A stretch of DNA of 64,000 bases from [Clostridium] leptum DSM 753 (GTDB lineage: Bacteria > Bacillota > Clostridia > Oscillospirales > Acutalibacteraceae): positions 310,001 to 374,000 of the forward strand of contig DS480349.1 of NCBI GenBank assembly GCA_000154345.1, written 5' to 3'. Position 1 is the stretch's first letter. Every line of letters begins with the position of its first letter. The notes beneath the pieces were generated by a model. It was not told where the DNA came from, ran no database searches, and saw nothing but the letters and a program-made list of their open reading frames with translations. Both the position numbers and the translations under genes were made by a program. Shown piece by piece: positions 26,089-33,908 of this stretch.

Positions 26089-26643
26089 ATGAAATTATTA
26101 CGCAAAAAAGCTTTTGCTATTTCTGCCATGGCAATTATGATTATAGCTGGTATTATGTATGGCAGCTATTTCTCTATTTCCAGGGCACATCATGGAGCGG
26201 AACAGGCTTTTTACCAAGGAGAATATTATTCAATACAGGATGATTTGAATCGGCGTATGGAATATGCCCAGGATATGGTCTATATTGCCAAACAATATAA
26301 TAAACAGCAAGCGGATACCCATCAACAGGCTGATGTGGAACCTACTCAGGCCGCAATTGACCGTCTCCGCCACGCGAAAACTCTGTCGGAAAAGTATGAC
26401 GCGGATTTAGATCTTGAGAATGCGATGACGGATTTATATATTTCATTGCAAGGAACAAATCTAAAGGATTCTAATGAACGAGATGCCAAGAGCTTGTATG
26501 AATCTTTTCAATTGTACAAGGATAACTATCTGATTGAGGAATATAATAACGGAGCGGTTGCTTTTAACAATCAATTAGAGGAATTTCCCACCAATCTATT
26601 CAATGCGATTTATCATTTTGACAAGGTGGAGCTCTACCAATAA
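26089..26643 (+). CDS. Small membrane-anchored protein of unknown function
   Basis: 184 aa. One N-terminal membrane helix (about residues 8-26, ISAMAIMIIAGIMYGSYF) is followed by a helical, extracytoplasmic domain rich in Tyr, Gln and Asp (DLNRRMEYAQDMVYIAKQYN). The topology recalls LemA-like proteins, but the LemA sequence motif is not clear, so I make no family claim. ATG 26089 follows GTGGAG; a GTG at 26077 is that site itself. It is 23 nt after telA and ends before a terminator, so it is the third gene of the XpaC-TelA unit. Confidence 0.65.
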   Translation: MKLLRKKAFAISAMAIMIIAGIMYGSYFSISRAHHGAEQAFYQGEYYSIQDDLNRRMEYAQDMVYIAKQYNKQQADTHQQADVEPTQAAIDRLRHAKTLSEKYDADLDLENAMTDLYISLQGTNLKDSNERDAKSLYESFQLYKDNYLIEEYNNGAVAFNNQLEEFPTNLFNAIYHFDKVELYQ

Positions 26644-26644
26644 T

Positions 26645-26686
26645 AAAAAATCCCTTCTTTTTGTATTAACGGAAGGGATTTTTTTC
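26645..26686 (+). terminator. Terminator of the xpaC-telA unit
   Basis: AAAAAATCCCTTC and GAAGGGATTTTTT form a stem around a 12-nt loop, with the T tract in the distal arm. Confidence 0.9.
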
Positions 26687-26738
26687 ATCTTTTGGCACAT
26701 ACTAAGGATAAAATTCTATTTTTAGGAGTGCGTAAGTT

Positions 26739-26945
26739 ATGAATTACAGTCAATCACAAATCAAGCATTATATGGATGACCAAATTCATCAGATGGAAGA
26801 GGGACTGGATAACCTGAGAGAACGGGACTTTCAGCCTGACGGCATGGGGGATCTTTATAATGGGATGTTAAAGCATACGGTATCCTTTGAAATTCAGCAT
26901 ATGAGAAAGCTGAGAGACGAATTAATTCAAGCGTTAGAGGACTAA
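26739..26945 (+). CDS. Small helical protein of unknown function
   Basis: 68 aa, highly charged and predicted helical, without Cys or a membrane segment. It has heptad-like spacing in IKHYMDDQIHQMEEGLDNLR and MRKLRDELIQALED, suggesting a small coiled coil. ATG 26739 follows TAGGAG. It has terminators on both sides, which supports an independently expressed real gene. I do not recognise a family. Confidence 0.6.
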   Translation: MNYSQSQIKHYMDDQIHQMEEGLDNLRERDFQPDGMGDLYNGMLKHTVSFEIQHMRKLRDELIQALED

Positions 26946-26969
26946 GCCAGCGGCAAGCCGCTGGCTTTA
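26944..26969 (+). terminator. Terminator after the 68-aa gene
   Basis: AAGCCAGCGG and CCGCTGGCTT form a perfect stem with a CAAG-type tetraloop. It overlaps the stop codon; the T run is short. Confidence 0.7.
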
Positions 26970-27055
26970 CATACTATCTATTCTTTTTCAAGTGTTTAAT
27001 ATCCAGTTCATATATGTGCGGTATCCTTTTATTATCAAGGTTGGAGTGTGGCATT

Positions 27056-27760
27056 ATGAAGCTATCAATGATACAAAACTTGGCGATTTGGGGAGATTCC
27101 CTTTTAAAGGGTATTATTTTTGATGAAAAAACCAGCAGATATAAGCCTTTGAAGACTTGCTCGGTAAACTTATTCAGCAAGGCATTCCCCTTTACAGTGA
27201 AAAACAATTCCCGTTTTGGCTGTACTGCTCCAAAGGCCTTGGAAAATCTACAGGCGTCTTTAAACAATGGCTTGCAGGCAGAGGTTGCACTTTTGGAGTT
27301 CGGTGGAAATGACTGTGACTACAACTGGTCTGAAATCAGCCGTAATCCAGAAGCGCACCACGAGCCTCATACACCTTTTCAGACATTTTGTTCCACAATG
27401 GAGAAAATGGCGGATCTGCTGCTGTCTCATTCCATAAAGCCTGTGTTTATGAATCTTCCACCGATTGACGGGGAGCGGTATTATCGCTGGATCAGTAGTC
27501 TGAAGGACACGGATCCAAAGGCTATTTTAAAATGGCTGGGAGGACAAACGGATACCATCTATCGCCAGCAGGAACGATATTCCAGGGCGATGGAACGGGT
27601 GGCGTATCAAAAGAATTTACCGCTTATCGATGTGCGGGATGAATTTTTAGCGATTCATAATTACCGGGATTATTTGTGCTTGGATGGAATCCACTTAAAT
27701 GAGCAAGGGCAAAAGGTTATGGCGGATATTTTTCAATCGTATGCTATGAATTATGCATAA
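27056..27760 (+). CDS. SGNH/GDSL hydrolase
   Basis: Serine esterase/lipase-like fold, 234 aa, without signal peptide. Block I is IWGDSLLKG with nucleophile Ser15. Block III is ALLEFGGNDCDYNW-like (GGND). Block V is CLDGIHLNEQG with the Asp-His pair. Substrates of this family range from acyl esters to acetylated sugars; none is indicated here. ATG 27056 follows a GGAG site at about 27043. The gene stands alone, between terminators. Confidence 0.85.
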   Translation: MKLSMIQNLAIWGDSLLKGIIFDEKTSRYKPLKTCSVNLFSKAFPFTVKNNSRFGCTAPKALENLQASLNNGLQAEVALLEFGGNDCDYNWSEISRNPEAHHEPHTPFQTFCSTMEKMADLLLSHSIKPVFMNLPPIDGERYYRWISSLKDTDPKAILKWLGGQTDTIYRQQERYSRAMERVAYQKNLPLIDVRDEFLAIHNYRDYLCLDGIHLNEQGQKVMADIFQSYAMNYA

Positions 27761-27765
27761 AAATA

Positions 27766-27807
27766 AAAACCTTATTACTGGGAGAAATTAGGTAATAAGG
27801 TTTTTTC
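27766..27807 (+). terminator. Terminator of the SGNH hydrolase gene
   Basis: AAAACCTTATTACT and GGTAATAAGGTTTT pair as a long stem, followed by TT. Confidence 0.85.
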
Positions 27808-27813
27808 TGTTTC

Positions 27814-27842
27814 TTGTCTAGAAAGCCGAAACGTGCTATAAT
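27814..27842 (+). promoter_or_regulatory. Promoter of the P-loop ATPase/oxidoreductase operon
   Basis: TTGTCT (27814-27819) and TATAAT (27837-27842) are 17 bp apart, 32 nt before the GTG start. Confidence 0.7.
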
Positions 27843-27873
27843 AATATTCAATGCCAGTTAATGAGGTGAGTAA

Positions 27874-28545
27874 GTGTTTCAATTCGGTCAGTTTATCATA
27901 GTTTGCGGTCATTATGGCTGCGGAAAGACCAATCTCTCTTTAAATTTGGCAGTCAACCTGCAAAAAGCGGGAAGAAAGGTCACCCTGGTAGACCTAGATT
28001 TGGTCAATCCTTATTTCCGATCCTCTGATTTTCAGGAGGTCATTTATTCCAATCAAATCGAGTTAATCGCCCCGGTTTTCGCTCATTCTAATTTGGACTT
28101 GCCTGCCTTACCGGTAGACCTGCACCGAATTTTCAATATGCCGGATCGAACGGTGATTATCGATGTGGGCGGGGATGATGCCGGCGCCACAGCGCTGGGG
28201 AGCATTTCTCAAAGCATTCAGCAGCTTCCATACCAAATGCTGTACGTGGTGAACCGCTACCGCGCCCTAACCCAGACCTCCGAAGAGGCTTGCGCTCTGT
28301 TGAAGGAAATTGAGTCTGCCTGCCGGCTGACGGCGACAGGCGTGGTGAACAATTCTCATTTGCAGGCTGAAACCACTGTGGATGACATTTTGCAGGGAAT
28401 CCCTTTCGCTCAAAAAACAGCGGAGCTTTTAAATCTTCCTTTGGCGTTTACTACGGTTCCTGCTTTTCTGGCGGGCAAGGCTAAAGAAGCCGGGGAGAAT
28501 GTTTATCCAGTAGAAATTTATGTAAAACCCCCTTGGGAGCAATAA
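27874..28545 (+). CDS. MinD/ParA-like P-loop ATPase
   Basis: 223-aa SIMIBI-class nucleotide-binding protein. The P-loop is CGHYGCGKTNLS (Lys18), followed by VTLVDLDLVNPYFRSSD, resembling the deviant Walker A and switch I of ArsA/MinD/CobB-type ATPases. TVIIDVGGDDAGATALG is the Walker B-like region. It starts with GTG 27874 after GAGGTGAG. It is 32 nt upstream of the ferredoxin subunit gene of a 2-oxoacid oxidoreductase and shares its promoter, so it may help assemble or regulate that complex. That role is inference. Confidence 0.75.
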   Translation: MFQFGQFIIVCGHYGCGKTNLSLNLAVNLQKAGRKVTLVDLDLVNPYFRSSDFQEVIYSNQIELIAPVFAHSNLDLPALPVDLHRIFNMPDRTVIIDVGGDDAGATALGSISQSIQQLPYQMLYVVNRYRALTQTSEEACALLKEIESACRLTATGVVNNSHLQAETTVDDILQGIPFAQKTAELLNLPLAFTTVPAFLAGKAKEAGENVYPVEIYVKPPWEQ

Positions 28546-28577
28546 CCCCAAAGGATCCAAATAAAGGAGGGTCGTAG

Positions 28578-28784
28578 ATGGCAAGAATCATTGTGAGAGA
28601 AGAAGTATGCAAGGGCTGTGAAATGTGCGTCAATGCCTGCCCGAAAAAAATTATTCGTCTGTCGAAAGACCGGATCAACGCGAAAGGTTATCATCCGGCA
28701 GAATTGATTGACGAAGAAAAATGCATCGGCTGCGCCTCTTGTGCGACGATGTGTCCTGATGTAGCGATTACAGTGGAAAGGTAG
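28578..28784 (+). CDS. 2x[4Fe-4S] ferredoxin subunit of 2-oxoacid:ferredoxin oxidoreductase
   Basis: 68-aa electron-transfer subunit (delta/KorD/VorC type). Two cluster motifs are visible: CKGCEMCVNACP and CIGCASCATMCP. ATG 28578 follows AAAGGAGGG. Its TAG overlaps the GTG of the next subunit by one base. It passes electrons from the thiamine-diphosphate subunits to soluble ferredoxin. Confidence 0.9.
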   Translation: MARIIVREEVCKGCEMCVNACPKKIIRLSKDRINAKGYHPAELIDEEKCIGCASCATMCPDVAITVER

Positions 28785-29854
28785 TGACGAAGTTGTCCGA
28801 AAGAGTATTGATGAAAGGAAACGAAGCGCTGGCGGAAGCAGCTATTCGCGCAGGCTGCCGTCATTTCTTCGGTTATCCCATAACCCCTCAGACTGAGCTT
28901 GCGGCTTATATGTCTAAGAAGATGCCTAAAATCGGCGGTACATACCTCCAGGCGGAATCCGAGATTGCCGCGATTAACATGGTGTTGGGAGCCTCATCCG
29001 CCGGTGTGCGGGCCATGACCTCCTCGTCTTCTCCCGGCATCAGCCTGAAAACAGAAGGAATCTCCTACATCGCCGGTTCCGACGTACCTGCGCTGATTAT
29101 TAATGTGCAGCGCGGAGGCCCTGGCTTGGGCGGCATTCAGCCTTCCCAGGCCGACTACTGGCAGGCCACCAAGGCCACCGGCCACGGCGATTTTCAGATT
29201 TTAGTATTTGCCCCTTCTACCGTGCAGGAAATGGTGGATTTTGTCTCCCTAGCTTTTGATTTAGGGGATAAATACCGTATGCCCGCCATGATTTTGGCCG
29301 ACGGTATGCTGGGTCAGATGATGGAGCCGGTAGAGTTTAAGGACCAAGGGGAAAACGCTAAGATCGACAAACCCTGGGCGCTGACCGGGCATCAGTTCAA
29401 GCGTCCCCATAATGTGGTGAATTCCCTTTATTTGAAGCCTGCCGACCTGGAGCGGCTGGTGAAAGAGCGTTTCGAACGCTATGAAACCATTAAAAAAACA
29501 GAGCAGAGGGCGGAAGAATATTTGGTAGACGACGCCGATATCGTAGTCGTGGCTTACGGCGCTTCCTCCCGTGTAGCCCGCAGCGCGGTCAACGCCGCGA
29601 GAGCTGAGGGCATAAAGGCGGGCTTAATCCGTCCAATCACCCTTTGGCCGTTCCCAACAGACGCTTTGCAAAGAGCCGCTCAGCATGTGAAGAAATTCCT
29701 TGCTGTGGAAATGAGCATGGGCCAGATGGTAGACGACGTGCGTTTAGCGATCCATGATCAGAAGCCGGTAGAATTTTACGGCCGCACCGGCGGTATGATT
29801 CCCACTCCTGCTGAGGTGCTGGGCGCGGTCAAGAAAGCGGGAGGTGTTTTGTAA
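28784..29854 (+). CDS. 2-oxoacid:ferredoxin oxidoreductase alpha subunit (KorA/VorB type)
   Basis: 356 aa. It combines the pyrimidine-binding and domain II parts of the PFOR superfamily. Signatures are GCRHFFGYPITPQTELAAYM, TYLQAESEIAAINMVLGAS (conserved Glu for thiamine diphosphate) and SSSSPGISLKTEGISYIAGS. The four-gene split complex oxidises 2-oxoglutarate or branched-chain 2-oxo acids to acyl-CoA with reduction of ferredoxin. The subunit split alone does not decide between Kor and Vor. GTG 28784 overlaps the previous stop codon. Confidence 0.9.
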   Translation: MTKLSERVLMKGNEALAEAAIRAGCRHFFGYPITPQTELAAYMSKKMPKIGGTYLQAESEIAAINMVLGASSAGVRAMTSSSSPGISLKTEGISYIAGSDVPALIINVQRGGPGLGGIQPSQADYWQATKATGHGDFQILVFAPSTVQEMVDFVSLAFDLGDKYRMPAMILADGMLGQMMEPVEFKDQGENAKIDKPWALTGHQFKRPHNVVNSLYLKPADLERLVKERFERYETIKKTEQRAEEYLVDDADIVVVAYGASSRVARSAVNAARAEGIKAGLIRPITLWPFPTDALQRAAQHVKKFLAVEMSMGQMVDDVRLAIHDQKPVEFYGRTGGMIPTPAEVLGAVKKAGGVL

Positions 29855-30618
29855 TGGCGGTTGTGTTTAAAAGACCAGAATCCCTGTTGGATGTACCCTT
29901 CCATTATTGCCCCGGATGCACCCACGGCATCATTCACCGTTTGGTCGCGGAGGTTATGGACGAATTAGAAATTCAGGGAAAAGCAATCGGCGTTGCCCCT
30001 GTTGGCTGCGCTGTGATGAATTATGATTATTTCGCCTGCGATATGGTGGAAGCTCCTCACGGCAGAGCGCCGGCGGTTGCTACCGGCATTAAGCGTGCGA
30101 GGCCTGAGAATGTGGTGTTCACCTATCAGGGAGACGGCGACTTGGCGGCAATCGGTACCGCTGAAACTGTCCACGCCGCTACCCGCGGTGAAAACATCAC
30201 TGTGATTTTTGTCAATAATGCGATTTACGGCATGACCGGCGGACAGATGGCGCCGACCTCTCTGCCGAACCAGGTGACCCAGACCACGCCCTACGGCAGA
30301 GACGTAAACGTTGCCGGATATCCTGTCCGTGTTTGCGAGATGCTGTCGACGCTGGACGGCGTGGCTCTGGCACAGCGTGTTACTGTAGACTGTGTGAAGA
30401 ACGTTAATATCGCGAAAAAAGCGATTAAAAAGGCGTTTCAGAACCAGATTGAGGGTAAGGGCTTTTCCATTGTCGAGGTGGTTTCTACCTGTCCCACCAA
30501 CTGGGGATTATCTCCGATTGAGGCGCTTCAGTGGCTGCGTGACAATATGCTGCCTTATTATCCCTTGGGCGTTTACAAGGACAGCGTGAAAGGAGCGAGA
30601 CTGCATGAGCACGAATAA
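29854..30618 (+). CDS. 2-oxoacid:ferredoxin oxidoreductase beta subunit (TPP-binding)
   Basis: 254 aa, carries the thiamine-diphosphate/Mg site: FTYQGDGDLAAIGTAETVHA, then FVNNAIYGMTGGQMAPTSL. The N-terminal YCPGCTHGIIHR is typical of KorB/VorA. It starts at ATG 29854, overlapping the previous stop codon by one base, and overlaps the gamma gene by 14 bases. It forms the catalytic core with the alpha subunit. Confidence 0.92.
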   Translation: MAVVFKRPESLLDVPFHYCPGCTHGIIHRLVAEVMDELEIQGKAIGVAPVGCAVMNYDYFACDMVEAPHGRAPAVATGIKRARPENVVFTYQGDGDLAAIGTAETVHAATRGENITVIFVNNAIYGMTGGQMAPTSLPNQVTQTTPYGRDVNVAGYPVRVCEMLSTLDGVALAQRVTVDCVKNVNIAKKAIKKAFQNQIEGKGFSIVEVVSTCPTNWGLSPIEALQWLRDNMLPYYPLGVYKDSVKGARLHEHE

Positions 30619-31147
30619 GAACTTCAACATGCTTCTGGCCGGCTTCGGCGGGCAAGGAATCCTTTTCGCTGGAAAGGTTATTGCTTACGGCGGTTTGATG
30701 GATGAAAAGGAAATTTCCTGGCTGCCTTCTTATGGCCCGGAAATGCGCGGCGGCACAGCGAACTGCAGTGTCTGTATATCCGACCAGCCTATCGGCTCTC
30801 CTTTAGTGGTTAATCCTAATGTGTTTATCGCAATGAATCTGCCGTCCTTTGATAAATTTATCAATGACGTAGAGCCGGGCTCCATTGTAATTGTAGACAG
30901 CTTCTTGATTAATAAGAAGGTGGAACGGGATGACGTAACAGCGTTTTATGTACCCGCTACCAAAATCGCAGAGGACAATGGACTGAAGGGGCTTGCCAAT
31001 ATTATTTTGGTAGGAAAGCTTTTCCATGAAACCAATTTCTGTACGGAAGATGCCCTCTATAAAGCGGTGGAAAAATGTGTACCTCCTAGAAAGGCTCATC
31101 TGATCGACGCCAACAAAAAGGCGTTGCAGCTGGGCATGGAGGCCTAA
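30605..31147 (+). CDS. 2-oxoacid:ferredoxin oxidoreductase gamma subunit
   Basis: 180 aa, gamma/KorC family. The motif LLAGFGGQGILFAGKVIAYGG at the N-terminus and SWLPSYGPEMRGGTANCSV are typical. It binds with the other three subunits and contributes to CoA or subunit binding. ATG 30605 lies inside the 3' end of the beta gene. It is the last gene of the operon and a terminator follows. Confidence 0.92.
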   Translation: MSTNKNFNMLLAGFGGQGILFAGKVIAYGGLMDEKEISWLPSYGPEMRGGTANCSVCISDQPIGSPLVVNPNVFIAMNLPSFDKFINDVEPGSIVIVDSFLINKKVERDDVTAFYVPATKIAEDNGLKGLANIILVGKLFHETNFCTEDALYKAVEKCVPPRKAHLIDANKKALQLGMEA

Positions 31148-31158
31148 TCTAAGAATCA

Positions 31159-31195
31159 AAAAAGCCAGGAGAGAGTTCTTTTCTTCTGGCTTTTC
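31159..31195 (+). terminator. Terminator of the oxidoreductase operon
   Basis: AAAAGCCAGGAGAG pairs with TTCTTCTGGCTTTT (with G-U pairs), and the distal arm ends in TTTT. Confidence 0.75.
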
Positions 31196-31216
31196 TGCAC
31201 TTCAAGGAGAGGAAAT

Positions 31217-31915
31217 ATGAAGTCATTTGTTACAGCTTTAATTGTAGCGGCCGGGGGCTCCACCCGTATGGGAACCCGAAAAAACAAGCTGCTGCTGGAT
31301 TTAAAGGGAATGCCTGTGATTGCAAGAACCCTGCTGGCCTTTGAGAATACGGATTGTATTCAGGAGATCGTACTCGTATGCCGAAAGGAAGAACGGGAAG
31401 AAATGCTGGAAATCGCACAGATTTTCGGTGTCCACAAGCTGTCGTCGGTCGTATCAGGCGGGAAAACCCGTCAGCAGTCGGTATTTCAAGGAATAAAGGC
31501 CGCCGGAGCGGCGACACATTTCGCCATTCATGACGGCGCCCGGGCGTTGATTACCCCGGAGGATATTCAGAGAGCCGTATCGGACGGTATTTGTTTTGGC
31601 GCTTCCTCCCTGGGAGTACCGGTAAAGGATACGATTAAGGTAGTAGATGGGGAAGGCTATGTGCAGGGGACTCCCAACCGAGCACTGATGTGGAATGTGC
31701 AGACGCCGCAGGTGTTTGAGAAAGCCGTCTATCAAAGGGCTATGAAAAAAGCGGAACAGGAGGGAGCCGATTATACTGACGATTGCCAGCTGGTCGAGCA
31801 ATTGGGAGTGGGGGTTCATCTCTGCATGGGCTCCTATGAAAATATAAAAATTACTACGAGAGATGATCTAGCGTTGGGAGAGCATATTTTACAGTTGAGG
31901 GAGGAAGACGCATGA
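31217..31915 (+). CDS. ispD: 2-C-methyl-D-erythritol 4-phosphate cytidylyltransferase
   Basis: Third enzyme of the MEP isoprenoid pathway: CTP + MEP to CDP-ME. The 232-aa protein starts with ALIVAAGGSTRMG and keeps KNKLLLDLKGMPVI, AIHDGARALITPEDI with the catalytic Asp, VKDTIKVVD, and WNVQTPQVF. ATG 31217 follows AAGGAGAGG. Its stop overlaps the ispF start (ATGA), a common pairing. Confidence 0.95.
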   Translation: MKSFVTALIVAAGGSTRMGTRKNKLLLDLKGMPVIARTLLAFENTDCIQEIVLVCRKEEREEMLEIAQIFGVHKLSSVVSGGKTRQQSVFQGIKAAGAATHFAIHDGARALITPEDIQRAVSDGICFGASSLGVPVKDTIKVVDGEGYVQGTPNRALMWNVQTPQVFEKAVYQRAMKKAEQEGADYTDDCQLVEQLGVGVHLCMGSYENIKITTRDDLALGEHILQLREEDA

Positions 31916-32379
31916 GAATTGGCCACGGATATGATGTTCACCGTTTAACGGAAGGAAGGAGAATGATTTTAGGCGGTGTGGAAATCCCTTACGAAAAGGG
32001 CTTGCTGGGTCATTCCGACGCGGATGTGCTTACCCATGCGGTTATGGATTCCTTATTAGGCGCGGCGGCCCTGGGAGATATCGGCAGGCATTTTCCGGAT
32101 TCCGACCCTTTGTACCTGGGCGCCGACAGCCTGGAGCTGCTGAGACAGGTATGTCATTTGCTGAAAAAGAAAAATTACCATATAGAAAATATTGACGCTA
32201 CCATATTAGCCCAAAGGCCAAAGCTGATGCCTTATCTTGCTCAAATGCGGGAAAACTTAGCAAAGGCATGTGAAATTTCTCTGGATTGTATAAACATAAA
32301 GGCGACAACAGAAGAAGGGCTGGGTTTTACCGGCGCGTTAGAGGGAATTGCCGCTCATGCGGTCTGCTTAATTGCTTGA
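31912..32379 (+). CDS. ispF: 2-C-methyl-D-erythritol 2,4-cyclodiphosphate synthase
   Basis: Converts CDP-ME 2-phosphate to the cyclodiphosphate with release of CMP. Zn ligands are in MRIGHGYDVHRL (Asp8, His10) and LGHSDADVLTHAVMD. ATILAQRPKLMPY and INIKATTEEGLGFTG complete the family motifs. The length of 155 aa is standard. It overlaps ispD by four bases. The enzyme IspE between the two steps is not in the window. Confidence 0.95.
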   Translation: MRIGHGYDVHRLTEGRRMILGGVEIPYEKGLLGHSDADVLTHAVMDSLLGAAALGDIGRHFPDSDPLYLGADSLELLRQVCHLLKKKNYHIENIDATILAQRPKLMPYLAQMRENLAKACEISLDCINIKATTEEGLGFTGALEGIAAHAVCLIA

Positions 32380-32446
32380 TTTGGATAAGCAGAATCCATT
32401 TCACTGCATATACTGTTTTATAACCTAAAACAGTGAGGTGATATTT

Positions 32447-32677
32447 ATGGGCAAGCCTTTGATTATGGTCAGCTCCATCACTTATGCGATGAAGGCTAGA
32501 GATCTGCTGATCAACAATGGAATTGCGGCATATATAGAAAGGACGCCTAAAATAGAAAGAAACGGCGGCTGCGGCTACAGCTTATATGTTCCCAAACGGA
32601 TCGATGAGGCCGAAAATCTTCTGCGCACCCATGGGATAAAAATAGTGGGCAGAACCGATTGGGAGGAGTCCACATGA
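32447..32677 (+). CDS. DUF3343 small protein, putative Se/S carrier
   Basis: 76 aa. MVSSITYAMKARDLLINNGI and ERNGGCGYSLYVPK match DUF3343, small proteins with a conserved CGY/CGF motif found near sulfur and selenium genes. ATG 32447 is seven bases after GAGGTG; a GTG at 32438 is part of that site. Its stop overlaps the next start by four bases. The pairing with a cysteine-desulfurase-like enzyme suggests transfer of sulfur or selenium, using the single Cys of GGCGY. This is inference. Confidence 0.75.
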   Translation: MGKPLIMVSSITYAMKARDLLINNGIAAYIERTPKIERNGGCGYSLYVPKRIDEAENLLRTHGIKIVGRTDWEEST

Positions 32678-33816
32678 TCTATTTTGACAACGCCGCTACC
32701 ACGTATCCCAAGCCTATGGCAGTAACCAACGCCGTGCGGACCGCTCTGCAAAAATACGGGGCTAATCCAGGAAGAAGCGGCCATAAAATGTCAATGGCTG
32801 CGGCAGAAGAGGAATACCGCTGCCGGGTCGCCGCGGCGAATCTATTTCATGCGGAAGGCCCGGAAAATGTGGCGTTTACCTTAAACTGCACCCACGCTAT
32901 CAATATAGTATTGAAGGGGCTTTTAAAGCCTGGAGACCATGTGGTGGTTTCCTGCTTAGAGCACAATGCCGTCATGCGGCCCTTGGAGGCGCTTCGCCAG
33001 CAAGGGGTCAGTTATACCCAGGCGCAGGTAGTTCCCGGAGACAGCGACGCGACTCTGGAGGGCTTTCGAAAAGCGCTGAACGCAAAAACAAAGCTGATCG
33101 TCTGTATGCATGCTTCTAATGTGTGGGGAATCCGTCTTCCTATTGAGAGAATCTCGGCTATGGGAAAGGAATATGGAATTCCGATTTTAGTCGACGCGGC
33201 TCAAACTGCGGGAATTTTACCCATCGATGTTCAAGACAGCCGGATTGATTATCTATGTGCTGCTGGCCACAAGGGCTTGTATGGCCCAATGGGGACCGGC
33301 CTTCTTATTACGCCCAATGGGGATAAGCTTTCTACCATCATTGAGGGAGGCACAGGAACAAGCTCCATTTCCCTAATACAGCCGGGAACGATGCCGGACC
33401 GCATGGAAAGCGGTACTCCTAATATGCCCGGAATCGCCGGCTTACGGGCCGGTATCGAATATGTCTCTAAAATAAAGCCGGAAACGATCGCAAAGCATGA
33501 ACAAAGATTGATGCTTCGCTTGTACGATAAATTGTCGTCGATAAAAAAAGTAAAGCTATTCATGCCAAGGCCGGAATTTCCAGCTTTTGTGCCGCTGCTT
33601 TCCTTTAATATCGCTGATATGCCCAGTGAAGAGACCGCCGCTCAGCTGAATCAGCATCAAATTTTTGTTCGAGCCGGGATCCACTGCGCGCCGGAGGCCC
33701 ACAAATTCGCCGGCACCTTGGAAACCGGCGCAGTAAGGGTCTGTCCATCCGTATTCAGCAAAGAGCAGGAAATTGACTTTCTTGTGAATGTAGTAGGAAA
33801 AATCGCAAAAAAATAG
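32674..33816 (+). CDS. Class V aminotransferase, cysteine desulfurase-like
   Basis: PLP enzyme of 380 aa. YFDNAATTYPKP is at the N-terminus, the PLP Lys is Lys200 in AAGHKGLYGPMG, and the persulfide-forming Cys is Cys338 in VRAGIHCAPEAH. This matches the SufS/CsdB-like branch of cysteine desulfurases or selenocysteine lyases. ATG 32674 follows GGGAGGAG and overlaps the DUF3343 stop. Neither an IscU nor a SufU scaffold is adjacent, so it is probably not the main Fe-S cluster enzyme; sulfur or selenium delivery is more likely. Confidence 0.85.
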   Translation: MIYFDNAATTYPKPMAVTNAVRTALQKYGANPGRSGHKMSMAAAEEEYRCRVAAANLFHAEGPENVAFTLNCTHAINIVLKGLLKPGDHVVVSCLEHNAVMRPLEALRQQGVSYTQAQVVPGDSDATLEGFRKALNAKTKLIVCMHASNVWGIRLPIERISAMGKEYGIPILVDAAQTAGILPIDVQDSRIDYLCAAGHKGLYGPMGTGLLITPNGDKLSTIIEGGTGTSSISLIQPGTMPDRMESGTPNMPGIAGLRAGIEYVSKIKPETIAKHEQRLMLRLYDKLSSIKKVKLFMPRPEFPAFVPLLSFNIADMPSEETAAQLNQHQIFVRAGIHCAPEAHKFAGTLETGAVRVCPSVFSKEQEIDFLVNVVGKIAKK

Positions 33817-33827
33817 TATGGAAAAGG

Positions 33828-33855
33828 TTGCATAACGCATCAGATATGTTAAAAT
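33828..33855 (+). promoter_or_regulatory. Candidate promoter of cdaA-cdaR
   Basis: TTGCAT (33828-33833) and TAAAAT (33850-33855) are 16 bp apart, 53 nt before cdaA. Confidence 0.55.
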
Positions 33856-33908
33856 AAAATGGGAAATAAAAACATTCAGCTTGTTTAGGCGAAGGAAAGA
33901 AGGCAAAT

